Below are positions 22,450-32,200 of a stretch of 53,341 nt of DNA, one piece after another. A program made the position numbers and the translations under genes. Source of the DNA: Acidobacteriota bacterium. Lineage in GTDB: Bacteria; Pseudomonadota; Alphaproteobacteria; Caulobacterales; Hyphomonadaceae. Each line of letters opens with the position of its first letter. The first letter of the stretch is position 1. The notes under the pieces are model-generated. The model did no database searches. It had not been told where the DNA came from and saw only the letters and a list, made by a program, of their open reading frames with translations. The DNA lies in assembly GCA_016712445.1 (NCBI GenBank), contig JADJRB010000008.1, forward strand, positions 1 through 53,341, given 5' to 3'.

Positions 22450-24036
22450 TCAGTAGAGAGCGGTCACGGAAACCAGCCCGGCAACGAGCTGGCTGGACAC
22501 GGCGGTTTTCAGGCGGATTTGCGTGAGCGCCGCGCCTGGGTCGACGGACGCGGCGATGATCATGCCGAACGAGAACCCGGCGTTGTCCCTGCCGGTGAGG
22601 CCGGTCAGCACGAACGACGTGTCTCCGTTCAGCTTTTCGAGCATGAGGGTGCCCGAGAAGATCGCGCTTGAATTGCCGCCGGCGTCGACGATGAACGCGC
22701 TCTGCAGCCGGTTGACGGAGTTCCCGGGCACAGAAGAGCATCCGGTGTACCCCGTCTCCTTCCACACCGGGGTATCCGCGGTGCCGGTGCCGAGCTGCAG
22801 AAGCAGCTGCTCCGCGCCGTTCATCCGCAGGTTCCGCAGCAGGATGCGCAGGGCTCGCACGTTCGGCGAAATCCCATGCCACGCCCACTCGCCGGCATTC
22901 GACGATCCAAAGTTCGGCGTGGCGCCGATCGCCCGCACCGGCCCCTGCCACGTCGGATCGGCCACGCCGTTCGAGGTCAGCGCCAAGCCAGCCGAGGGCG
23001 CATCTGGCGTCAGCGCCCCCCACCCGCTTGCTCCGCGGGCCATCAACGCGCCGCGGCCGACGCCCGTGCCAACCAGCGTTGCAACCGGGATGGTATCTTC
23101 GGCCAGCTTCGCGCCCAGGTCGATCTCGTCGACAAGCGCTGCCGCCGGCACAACCGCAGTGCCAAACAGCCTTGTATCGTTCAGGGCCTCGTCGTCGAGC
23201 ATGGCCCCGATGATGGTCTTCAAGCCGATTGCGGCGTCGCCGACGCTTGCCAACATGCAGCCGCTGATCGTCTGCCCTGCGGGCCACTCGTTCGTGCCGC
23301 CGGCGGTCGTCACGGAATCGCTCAGGACAATCTGCCGGCCGGCACCGTGCGTCGGGTCTGCGCCGATGGTGTAGTGCACCCCCGCGACCAGCCGGATCGG
23401 CCCGATCGAGACGATGACGCCAGCTCCATTGGGCGCCGCCTGTGCCGGCAGCAGGTAGCCCTGCTGTGCGTTCACGAGCGTGATGTTGATCGCCGTGATC
23501 GTCGACGGGCCAAGAGATCCCACCTGGGCTTGCAGCGTGGAAACCGTTGACGCCAAGTCGTCGATCGCCGCCGACGATAGGGAGAACCCGGTTTGCCCCA
23601 CCACAACCGAGCGCCCGGCGGTCAAGGACGCCGCCTGTAGCGTGCCGGAGAAGCCGTCTGCCAGCGCCGCGGGCACCTGCAGCGCAATATCGAGGCGATC
23701 CGACAGGTCCTGGACGTGTTCGTAGAGCCGATCGAGCTCTTCATTGAAGCGCGACGCGAACGTCGGCTCGTGTCGACGGCGGTCCTCGGTCCGCACGACC
23801 GCCTTGCGACGGACGAGGCAGACCTTCGCTCCGCCGCCTGGCGGAGAAGAGAACACCACCTCCCCGCCGCCGGTCAGGCCAAGGCCGGACACGGTATACT
23901 GACCGACCGATACCACCGATCCGTTGACGTAGACGGTGATTTCGGAAGCGGCGCGGAGGAGGAAGGGAAACGGAAACGCTGTCCTGGCGCCGTCGCCAGA
24001 ATGATATTTCCTGGTCGCTCCGAGCGGTGTGGTCAT
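22450..24036 (-). CDS. T7-type tail fibre protein
   Basis: Five hundred and twenty-eight residues starting MTTPLGATRKYHSGDGARTA. The N-terminal 110 residues have the T7 gp17-like virion-attachment layout: FPFPFLLRAASEITVYVNG, YTVSGLGLTGGGEVVFSSPP, then a charged helix RFNEELDRLYEHVQDLSDRL. The middle is Ala/Gly-rich fibre, and the C-terminal 150 residues are a beta-rich domain with SFVLTGLTGRDNAGFSFG. It sits next to the giant spike and shares its late-unit context, so it may be the adaptor that anchors the others. Confidence 0.75.
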   Translation of the reverse strand: MTTPLGATRKYHSGDGARTAFPFPFLLRAASEITVYVNGSVVSVGQYTVSGLGLTGGGEVVFSSPPGGGAKVCLVRRKAVVRTEDRRRHEPTFASRFNEELDRLYEHVQDLSDRLDIALQVPAALADGFSGTLQAASLTAGRSVVVGQTGFSLSSAAIDDLASTVSTLQAQVGSLGPSTITAINITLVNAQQGYLLPAQAAPNGAGVIVSIGPIRLVAGVHYTIGADPTHGAGRQIVLSDSVTTAGGTNEWPAGQTISGCMLASVGDAAIGLKTIIGAMLDDEALNDTRLFGTAVVPAAALVDEIDLGAKLAEDTIPVATLVGTGVGRGALMARGASGWGALTPDAPSAGLALTSNGVADPTWQGPVRAIGATPNFGSSNAGEWAWHGISPNVRALRILLRNLRMNGAEQLLLQLGTGTADTPVWKETGYTGCSSVPGNSVNRLQSAFIVDAGGNSSAIFSGTLMLEKLNGDTSFVLTGLTGRDNAGFSFGMIIAASVDPGAALTQIRLKTAVSSQLVAGLVSVTALY

Positions 24037-24045
24037 GTGGCTCGC

Positions 24046-24621
24046 CTATACCCAGGATGGCGACATGCCGATGATGTGCCATCTCATACCATCGAACACC
24101 AAATCTATGAACTGGTATTGCGCCTCCAGCGGGAACGATGCCTCTCCGTCGATCGTGCCGGGGCCAGAAACGACCACGGCATTCCCCGACGGGTCGATCT
24201 TCTTCACGCCGATCAGCGTGTTGGCCGGCGATGCCGCTGGCAGAGTGACCGATGACTGTGCGGTGAGGGCTGACGCGAGAATGAAGCCGTTCGCGTCCGC
24301 AAGAGACGCCGCGTAGTTCCCTGACACCTTGATGAGGTTCCGCCCCACCAACGGAGCGAAGATGATCCCGGTCTGAAACACCGGAGTGTTCGGGCTGGAA
24401 ATAATGCAAATTACGGCCTGGTCGATGTAGACCGGCTGCACAAGCTTTCCCTGTGAATCAAGCCGCTGCGGGTTTGGCAGCGCATCACCGCCGAACTCCG
24501 ATGAAAAGAGCGGGGCCAGATTGTCCGTTCTGTCGCCCGCTTGGTCTACGGTGTATGCCCATAGCTGCCCCGAAGACAGCGCCCGGTTTGGCAGCGTAAA
24601 TCCTTGCAGTGATGCGCGCAT
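24046..24621 (-). CDS. Hypothetical tail protein
   Basis: One hundred and ninety-one residues starting MRASLQGFTLPNRALSSGQL; GAGG lies five bases before the ATG. The sequence has a recognisable beta-sandwich style (LWAYTVDQAGDRTDNLAPLF, FQFIDL-type ends, WHIIGMSPSW at the C-terminus), as in small fibre or collar proteins that precede phage fibres. No family can be named. It lies between the polyvalent protein and the T7-type fibre. Confidence 0.6.
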   Translation of the reverse strand: MRASLQGFTLPNRALSSGQLWAYTVDQAGDRTDNLAPLFSSEFGGDALPNPQRLDSQGKLVQPVYIDQAVICIISSPNTPVFQTGIIFAPLVGRNLIKVSGNYAASLADANGFILASALTAQSSVTLPAASPANTLIGVKKIDPSGNAVVVSGPGTIDGEASFPLEAQYQFIDLVFDGMRWHIIGMSPSWV

Positions 24622-24622
24622 A

Positions 24623-27600
24623 TCAGCCTCTTATCCCAAGCATGGCAACCGGCGCCCGGCTTTCGTTTTCCGATCGCCGATCGGGCGCGATCTCGTAAGC
24701 CTTCTCGCGGAGTTGCCGCGGCGTCGTCTTGATTACCCGGTCTTCGCGGCCAAGCGTCGCGTTTTTCAGTGCTTCGCGGATTTGCTCGCGCGAGATGATG
24801 ACGTTCTTGCTCGCCGCCTCTTCCAAGATCCGGTCGATCGCCACGCCGGCCATGTCCTCGTTGGCGAGGTTCGCCTTCCACGCGCGCACGATGCGGCCGA
24901 GATAGATGTCGGTCCTGCGGCGCAGCTTCTCTTTGTCCTTGTTCAGCAGCGCGATTCGGTCCTGCGCTTCGGACAGCCGCAACGGCGTCCCGCCCATCGC
25001 CATCGTGGCCAGGTCTTTCGTGGTGAGCTCTGACGTCTCGATGTCGGCGGCGTCGCGCCTGTACGGCGACGAGAACACGCCGGTCTGCAGGGCATCGTAG
25101 ACCCGCAGCGGGCCGCCGATGCCCGGGCTCAGGTTGCGAATCTGGTCGGTGATGTCCGCCTGCATCTCGCCGAGACGGATGGCGTTCTGGATCTTCTGGA
25201 ACCACGGACCCTTCAGGTCGCGGAGGTTCTTCGGCATGAAGTCGCCTTCGCCTACCCGGCGCGAGAGATCGTCGCCGGTGAAGGTCGGCAGGCCCCGCGC
25301 CATCGTCGACCAGAACGACGCGGTGAGCGACCCACTCGCCTGCGCCATCAACCCTTGCCGCTTCAACTCGTCCAGCGGGGACCAGCCGGTCAGCGCCTCG
25401 ATCAGCGCGGCCAGCAGGTCGGCGCCAGGGAAGCCGAGGAGGCCGGCCAACAGGAACAGGGCCAGCAGGTGTCGCGCGAGCGGCATCGGGCTGCGGCGCG
25501 TGTGGCCGACCAGGCCGGCCGTGAACGCGATCTGCTGGAACATGAAGTTCTTGAACTGCGCCGGCAGCGCCAGGACGATCTGCCGCAGGATCGCCGGCTT
25601 GTTGGCCGGGCCGTAGTGGTGCTGCGTCCTGACGATCATCTCCCGTCCGGCCCTGAACGCGGCCCCTTCGGACGAACCGGCGGCGATCGCCCGCTCGTAG
25701 GCTCCGAGGAACGCGACGGCCCGGTTGAACCCCTCGGCGCCGTTGAAGGCCCACATCGAGACGGCCCGCCACGAAGACTCCTTGCGGAAGAAGTTTGGGG
25801 TCACCTCGGAATACTTCCACTGGCTCACGACGTCCGCGCGCTGCAGCAGCCGGTAGTACCGGTTCGGCCGGCCCGCCATCTTGGACCGAGTCGCGCCGAT
25901 TGCCCTGGAAATGCCGGCCGTCGTCCACCTCTCGCCCAGGAGGGGATAGGTGTTGATGGCCGTCTGCGACAGGTTGGCGATGGCGCTGTAGAGGTTGAAC
26001 ACCATGCCGAGCGACAGGTGCGCCATGTCGCTGGTGAACGAGCCCATGAGCGCCCGCGTCGGGAAACTGCCGCGGCTGGATGCCGCCCGGTAGAAGCGGA
26101 ACCCGACGTAGCTGCCGAGGATGCCGGCGATCATCGGGTTGCCGGCAATGCCGACGGTGCCGAGCGCGGTGAGCGCGCCGGCGGAGAGCCCCAGGCGCCA
26201 CGCCTTCGCCCACGGCCGATCGAACAGACCCGAGTCGATCTGCTTCTCGATCGGCTGCTTCTGGCCGTTCACGTCGCGCAGGAACGCCTGCACCGCGTCC
26301 TGCAGCACCTGCGTCTGCAGGTTGGCGGAGCGGTTCGGCGACAGGCCCATCCGCTCCATCGTCGTCACGGCCTCGTATTTGAGCTTGTCGAGGATGACGT
26401 AGCGGACCGCCTGCGAGATGTGCGACCGGAGCACCGAGTCGAGGTCGCGCGAGTACCCTTGGATACCCTTCCGGTGCAGCGCGAACGCAGCGATCCGCCG
26501 GCGGAACGGCCGCCGCGCGACGCCCTTGACCGCGTCCAGCAGCTCTTGACCTTCAAGGCCCGTGATTTTTCCGACATCCCCAAGGAACCGAAAATACCCG
26601 GCGTCCGTGAGTGCCGTCGCTTCTGGCGACGGATACGAGAACTCGACGTACTGCACTCTCAATTGCGCGTCCGGCTCGTCCTTCAGGAGAGCCTTGGCTC
26701 CCTTGACCGCCGCGTCCTGCGACGGGAAGAACCCGTTCTTGCCGGCGACCAGCTGGCGCGTCGGCTCGGCTCCGTCCTCGCCAGGAACGATGCGGTACAC
26801 CGCCCATGTGCCGAAGAAGCGGTGCGGCATGTAGCCCTCGATCCGCCGGACGCTGGTCGCCGCCAGCTTCGCCTCGATCGTGTCGAGTTCCTTCATCACC
26901 TCGAGGAGGCGATCGTCCATCTTCTCGCGCCGGCCGCGCCACTCGTCTTCGATCTTGTCGATGCGGTCGCCGATCTTCTCTGGATTGCCTTTGCCGTCGC
27001 GCAGCTGCTGGCGGAGCTTGGCGCGCTGGTTATACATCCGGTTGTAGTCTTCGGCTTTCCGGTTGGTCAGCTCGGCTGCTCGCCTGACCAACGCGAACTT
27101 CCTCGCTCTCAGTTGCGGCAGCATCGACCGGTTGTGGAAATCGACCAGCCGGCCGACGCGGGTGAGCAGCTTCCTGGTGTCGCCGTAGGCCTTGATGGTG
27201 GCCGCGTCGGCGCCGGCTTCCGCCATCTCCTCGCGGGTGAGGATGCGGGTTTCGGCGTCTCCCAGGAACAGCAGGTCCCCGAGCATGGTGAACTGGTCCT
27301 TGGAGAGCACCGCCTTGATCGCGTCCAGGTCCTTGTTCAGCCGGTTGGAGAACTCGCTCATCCGGAGTTCGAGCGAAACCGCGAGCCGCTGCAGCGCCGC
27401 CAGCTCCGGCCAGGGGGAGAACGCCGCCTGCGGCGTGTATGCCCACGCCTTGAAGAAGGCCATGTCGCGGGCATTCTGCTTCTCGATGATGGTGATGTTG
27501 CTCGGGACGCCGTTGCGCCGGAACAGGCCGGACATCCCCTCGCGCATCTGCCGGCCCAGGGTCCGCGCCGTGCCCGGGTGCTCGGCGAAACGGTCGACCT

Positions 27601-27805
27601 CTTCGGCTAGGCCAGCGAACGCCCTTCGAGCGCCCGGGCTGTCCTCCGGCCGCATCACCGACAGGCGGTCCTGCGCTTCCTTGATCGCCTGCAGCACGTC
27701 CGGCGTCTTCGGCTCGATCGCCTTGGCCGCGCGCAAGAAGTTCACCCACTCCTCGCGCGGAGCGAAAGGTGACGGCGGGTCGATCAGATGGCTTGGCGGC
27801 GACAT
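24623..27805 (-). CDS. C-terminal part of giant polyvalent protein (PLxRFG/LPD38-like)
   Basis: The open frame gives 1,060 residues. An ATG at 27805 exists, but good coding sequence comes from the frame upstream, so it is probably the end of the giant protein. Long helical segments (residues 40-420) are followed by membrane-like stretches (LSAGALTALGTVGIAGNPMIAGILG, HLLALFLLAGLLGFPGADLL). The last 450 residues resemble the PLxRFG domain: PANKPAILRQIVLALPAQFKNFMFQQ, WSPLDELKRQ, GLPTFTGDDLSRRVGEGDFMP. It is in the same frame as 29252-37732, with 27800-29390 read in another frame between them. Confidence 0.72.
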   Translation of the reverse strand: MSPPSHLIDPPSPFAPREEWVNFLRAAKAIEPKTPDVLQAIKEAQDRLSVMRPEDSPGARRAFAGLAEEVDRFAEHPGTARTLGRQMREGMSGLFRRNGVPSNITIIEKQNARDMAFFKAWAYTPQAAFSPWPELAALQRLAVSLELRMSEFSNRLNKDLDAIKAVLSKDQFTMLGDLLFLGDAETRILTREEMAEAGADAATIKAYGDTRKLLTRVGRLVDFHNRSMLPQLRARKFALVRRAAELTNRKAEDYNRMYNQRAKLRQQLRDGKGNPEKIGDRIDKIEDEWRGRREKMDDRLLEVMKELDTIEAKLAATSVRRIEGYMPHRFFGTWAVYRIVPGEDGAEPTRQLVAGKNGFFPSQDAAVKGAKALLKDEPDAQLRVQYVEFSYPSPEATALTDAGYFRFLGDVGKITGLEGQELLDAVKGVARRPFRRRIAAFALHRKGIQGYSRDLDSVLRSHISQAVRYVILDKLKYEAVTTMERMGLSPNRSANLQTQVLQDAVQAFLRDVNGQKQPIEKQIDSGLFDRPWAKAWRLGLSAGALTALGTVGIAGNPMIAGILGSYVGFRFYRAASSRGSFPTRALMGSFTSDMAHLSLGMVFNLYSAIANLSQTAINTYPLLGERWTTAGISRAIGATRSKMAGRPNRYYRLLQRADVVSQWKYSEVTPNFFRKESSWRAVSMWAFNGAEGFNRAVAFLGAYERAIAAGSSEGAAFRAGREMIVRTQHHYGPANKPAILRQIVLALPAQFKNFMFQQIAFTAGLVGHTRRSPMPLARHLLALFLLAGLLGFPGADLLAALIEALTGWSPLDELKRQGLMAQASGSLTASFWSTMARGLPTFTGDDLSRRVGEGDFMPKNLRDLKGPWFQKIQNAIRLGEMQADITDQIRNLSPGIGGPLRVYDALQTGVFSSPYRRDAADIETSELTTKDLATMAMGGTPLRLSEAQDRIALLNKDKEKLRRRTDIYLGRIVRAWKANLANEDMAGVAIDRILEEAASKNVIISREQIREALKNATLGREDRVIKTTPRQLREKAYEIAPDRRSENESRAPVAMLGIRG

Positions 27806-29255
27806 CCTTGAAGTCCTTCCTCATCTTGGCGGTGGCCTTGGCGATCGCCTTGTTGAACGCCTCCGGCAGCTCGCGCGGCCAGCTGGTGACGTACTCGATG
27901 ACGCCCAACTGCGCCAGCGCACGGTTGGTCGCCTCTCCGTAGAGGATGTTCGCGTCAACGCGGCTCACCTCGGCCCGGCCGATCGCGTCGTCGAGCGCCC
28001 GGAACATGGCGACGTTCGTCTCGGTGATGATCGAGCGAACCGCGTACGTGCTGCGCAAGAGGAGGCGGGCGGCCGACACCTTGCCGTCGGCGGCGTGCGC
28101 CACGATCCATTCGAGGCCGGGGGACCGTGCAAGCGCGGAGACGTCCGTGATGCTCAGAGCAGCGCCGGACGGGTGGTTGTGGTGCACGACGATGCGCTCG
28201 TCTGCGTCGCCCAGGCGCTCTATCAGCCCGATGCTGAACGCGACGAACGACTTCTCGCCCGTGGTCCCCGCCTCGATCGTCTCCCCGGTCCTGCCGTCGA
28301 TCGCCACCAGCGCCTCGTTCCCGGTGGTCTTTTCGCGGGCCAGCAGGAACCGCCGGCTGTCGGCGTGCACGTTGGCCGTCCTCCGCGACGCGGCGAACTT
28401 GTCGTCGATGAAGGTGATGTTGCCTTCCTGCCGGCCGCCCCGCGCCGCCGGCGCCGGGCCCTCGGCCAGGCCTGCTGCAGAACCGCCGGACACTTCGACC
28501 ACCGGCCGGAACTTGGTGATCGCCTCGATCACCTTTGCCGCGTCGGCGCCCGTGGGAACGAACCACCGGTTCTCATAGTTGATGCGCTCTGAGAACGCCC
28601 CGTCCTTGGCGGCGGCTTGGCCTTCGTTCCAGCTCTGAATGCCCTGGATCTCAATCCGGTCCTCGCCAGCGACCCGCCGCCGGACGAGCTTCCATCCGTT
28701 GGAGAGCGTCGCGCGCGCCCCCCCATCAAGGATCTGGCTCGCTATGTCGGCTGGCGTGAAGTTAGGGCGGTCCGCTTCTGCGCCGAGACGCTTCATCGTG
28801 TCGGCGACAAGGTCCGGCGGAACGACGCGGCCGAGAAGCCGTTCGCCGCCGTCGGTCTGGACGCGCATGATCCGCGGGGTGCCGGACAGCCTGTCCCATA
28901 TCGGCAGGACGGCGCCGGTGATCAGGTGCAGATCGCGATCAACGAACTCCGGCGTTTTCTCGACGGCCTCGTCCCACAGACGCTTCGCCTCGTCCCTGTC
29001 TTCGACCTTCCGCCACTTCCCTTGATTTATGAGCCGGTCGAGTTGTGGCGCCGGCACAAGCTCCGAACCAAGCCTGTCGATCTGCCGGTAGCGCCGTTCG
29101 ATGTTTCCTTCCGCCGTCGTCTTGTCCGGCGTCGCCGCGATGGCAAAAACCTTGCCGCCAGTGTTGACCGCGTAGAACAGCGGCTTGCGATCTCGGCTGA
29201 GTTCGACCTTTGAAAACTTTGCCGGCTTCGTCCGCGTCGACAGCGTCAGCTTCAC
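27030..29255 (-). CDS. Middle segment of giant polyvalent protein with RadC-like domain
   Basis: This frame is coding from about 29390 to 27800; its remaining 250 codons to 27030 are spurious. It starts with the missing tail of the helicase: RLDNLIEAKTADGSLDVGIE, then ERIVYTDPKS, upstream of the first ATG. A beta-rich region follows (LFYAVNTGGKVFAIAATPDK). Next is a RadC/JAB-like metalloprotease-fold domain with HHNHPSGAALSITD (the H-x-H-P-S-G...D signature), then ARLLLRSTYAVRSIITE. It ends AKMRKDFKDVAAK, where the frame changes again. As annotated alone it is a fragment. Confidence 0.6.
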   Translation of the reverse strand: MKLTLSTRTKPAKFSKVELSRDRKPLFYAVNTGGKVFAIAATPDKTTAEGNIERRYRQIDRLGSELVPAPQLDRLINQGKWRKVEDRDEAKRLWDEAVEKTPEFVDRDLHLITGAVLPIWDRLSGTPRIMRVQTDGGERLLGRVVPPDLVADTMKRLGAEADRPNFTPADIASQILDGGARATLSNGWKLVRRRVAGEDRIEIQGIQSWNEGQAAAKDGAFSERINYENRWFVPTGADAAKVIEAITKFRPVVEVSGGSAAGLAEGPAPAARGGRQEGNITFIDDKFAASRRTANVHADSRRFLLAREKTTGNEALVAIDGRTGETIEAGTTGEKSFVAFSIGLIERLGDADERIVVHHNHPSGAALSITDVSALARSPGLEWIVAHAADGKVSAARLLLRSTYAVRSIITETNVAMFRALDDAIGRAEVSRVDANILYGEATNRALAQLGVIEYVTSWPRELPEAFNKAIAKATAKMRKDFKDVAAKPSDRPAVTFRSARGVGELLARGQGDRAEDAGRAAGDQGSAGPPVGDAAGGQPGRSKGVRWPSRRGRPFRRAPGHGADPGPADARGDVRPVPAQRRPEQHHHHREAECPRHGLLQGVGIHAAGGVLPLAGAGGAAAARGFARTPDERVLQPAEQGPGRDQGGALQGPVHHARGPAVPGRRRNPHPHPRGDGGSRRRRGHHQGLRRHQEAAHPRRPAGRFPQPVDAAATESEEVRVGQASSRADQPESRRLQPDV

Positions 29256-32200
29256 GTATTTGGTTTCGGCCTCGCTTTTCGGGTCCGTGTAGACAATCCG
29301 CTCGCTGTCTTTCCGGACCTTGTCGGCCTTGACCGTTTCAATGCCAACATCAAGCGATCCGTCCGCCGTCTTCGCCTCAATGAGGTTGTCCAGTCGCCTG
29401 AGAACGCGCTGAACACCTTGGCCTGCATGTCGATCTTCAACGACAGAATGCGGTTTAGGAACTGCGTAATCTGCGGCAGATTGGCAGTTAGGTTTCCTTG
29501 GTCGTTCCTGAGTTTCAGCCCGGTCTGCTTCTCAAACTCGTCAATCTCTACGCCGTCTATGCGGTGGGTTTCGAGGTCCCGGAAGAACTGGACGAGCGCA
29601 TCGGCGGCTTCCGTGCTTTCCAGGTTGTCGGCAGCAGAAAAGATGCCTTGGTCGCCGGTCTGCCTTTGCCCTTTCGTCAGAGCCCCAAGTTGCGACAGCC
29701 GCCGAGCGATCGAGGAGATGAACCGCTTCTGCCCCTGCAGGTCCGTGGTGACCAACTTGAAGATCGGCGCCGACTCCTGGTTGGTCCTGTGCGTGCGCCC
29801 GAACCCCTGGATTGCCTTGTCGGCCCTCCATCCAGCCTGCACAAGGTAGTGCACGCGCCGCGCGCCCCTGCTCGGTGATGCGTTGTCGGCGTGATAGCTG
29901 GCCCCGGTGCCGCCGGCGTCCGAGAAAACCAGAATGCGCTTCTTGCCGTCCTGAAAATCCTTGGACTCGGTGAGGTTCGCCGAGCCCGGCCGGATGTCTT
30001 CCATGCGCCGAAGCACGTTCGTTTTCTGGTCGCGCTTCATCACGAAGCGTCGCTTTCTGCCGGTGACCTCGGCGACGGCCTCGATGCCGAAGTGATCCAG
30101 CAGCATTTCGAGCGGGCCTTGCGGGACCTTGATCGACGCCACCCTATCGATCAGCGCTTCTTTCATCCGGACCGCCTTGGCGTTCTGGACCGGGTTGCCC
30201 TTGCTGTCGACCACCGGCGCCATCACAACGCCGCCGCCCTCCGTCGCGCGCTGCTCGTACTGCTGCGTCGGGAACGACCGCTCGATCATCTGGATGAGCT
30301 GGTCGCGCGGCGTGATGTCGAGGTCCTCGAAGTCCTCCTCCGACTCGGCCTTGGCCGCCGCTCGCTCCTGGCTCGCCTCGTTCGTGTTGACGAGCTGCAG
30401 GACGGCCTGCCTCCCCTCGGCAACATCGATCTCGACTGCTTTCAGGACGCTCGGCATTTGCATCGCTGTCACGACCTGATTGAAGAAACGCTGGTGCGCC
30501 CCCCAAAACGCCGAGAACGCGGCCATCTTGGCTTTGCCGTCGATCTTGCCGTCAGACGACTTTGCGGTGATCGCCAACGCCTCGTTGATGTTGTTCAGGA
30601 CGGCCTGCCAAGCCTCCGCCAGCGTGTCGTAGATTTCGCGTTGCTGCGGCGACAGTTCGTGGAGCAGTCGCTGCTGTTCCACTCCGTCGTAGGACAGCCC
30701 GCGCGCCATGTACGAGCCGAGCGCCTTCATGTCGCGGGCAACCAGCTCCATCGCCGCGATGCCGCCGTTCGATACCTCGTTGATGAAGACGTCCCGATCT
30801 GCGAACGCCGTGCCCGTCCCCCACAGGCCGAGGCGCTCCGCGTAGGCAAGGTTCCAGACTTCGGTGGCGCCGGTGGCAGACACGTAGACGATGCGAGCGT
30901 TGGGCAGCTTCCGCTGCAGCTCGATGCCGGCAAGTGCCTTCGACGACGGGTCCTTCTGCCCGCGCGGCCCGCCGGTGGCGACGGCGTTGCCCATGTTGTG
31001 ACTCTCGTCGAAGGCAATTACGCCGTCGAAGTCTTTTCCGACCCAACTGACGATCTGGTCAATGCGGCTGGACGGCTTCTGCAACTCGCCGATCGCCGAA
31101 ATGTTGAAGCCCGGCACCTTGGTGACCGGCCCACGCTTCTCGTCGCCGAAGCGTACGGGGTAGACAAGAGCGCCACGAACCTTCTCGGCTTTCCCGGCGA
31201 TCGTGCCGGGGAGCTTTTGCCAGGTGTTCGGGTCGAGCGCAGTCACCTTCTGCCCGCGAATGAACTGCCCGCGCGCGATCTTCTGCTGGTCTGCCAGGCC
31301 CTGCTTCAGGGTGTCGTAGCTGGTGAACAGGACGCCCATGCCGGACTGCAGCTCCGACTCCAGCTTCGTCCCGCCCTGATCGAACACCAGATCCGGGTTC
31401 TGCCCGAGGCCACTCCAATCCCGCTTGGCGTCCTTGATGAGGCGGCGCTTCTCGCTGACCCAAACCGCCTTCTTCCGGCCCGCGCCCCAATTGTCGAGGA
31501 TGATGCCGGCGATCTCCCGGCCCTTGCCGACGCCGGTGCCGTCTCCGATGAAGAACCCGCGTCGCTGCGGCGTCTCTTTCTCAGCCGCCGGCAGCATTTC
31601 CTCGTGCGCTTGCCCGGCGTAGACCACAGCCTCCATCTGCGGAAGCGACAGGCCGCCAGTCTCGATGATGTCGCGCGGAATGTTCGGGCGGTACGTCGCC
31701 GGCGGCGGCGGAACGGACGCCATCGCCGCGGACTGCACGAGCGGGCCAGGGTGTGCCTTCGCGCCGGCGATCTTCAGCCGCTGCGGGGCGTAGCTTTCGT
31801 AGATGCTCTCGGTGAGTTCGCCAGCGTCGGGCGTAACCTCGGGGGTTACGCTCTCTACGTCAACTCGCTCGCCGCCGGCCGGTAGTGCGGGTTTATCGCG
31901 CCCAGCCGGCTCGCCAGCGCCTGCAATGCCCGTTGCGCCGCTTCCCGCGGGCTGGGGGCGCGCTGGATCTCGCTCACCAGTTCCTGCGCTTGCTCGGACA
32001 TCGCCGCCGGCCCGTTCGGGTTCCTGACGAGCCACAGCATCACGCGCTTCGGATCCCACGACAGGAGCTGTCCTACCGCCAGCTCCAGATCTCCCCCGGC
32101 CTCCTCCTCCAGCGCCCACGACGCCAGCTGCAGGACGAACAGGTCGAGGTCCGGGTCTGTCGGCCGCCTGGCCCTCACCAGCTGCCGCCGCGCCGCCACG

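Noticed and set aside
25355..27610. 751-codon plus-strand open frame
   Set aside because: Arg/Leu/Val-rich antisense shadow of the polyvalent protein; no domain and no ribosome binding site.
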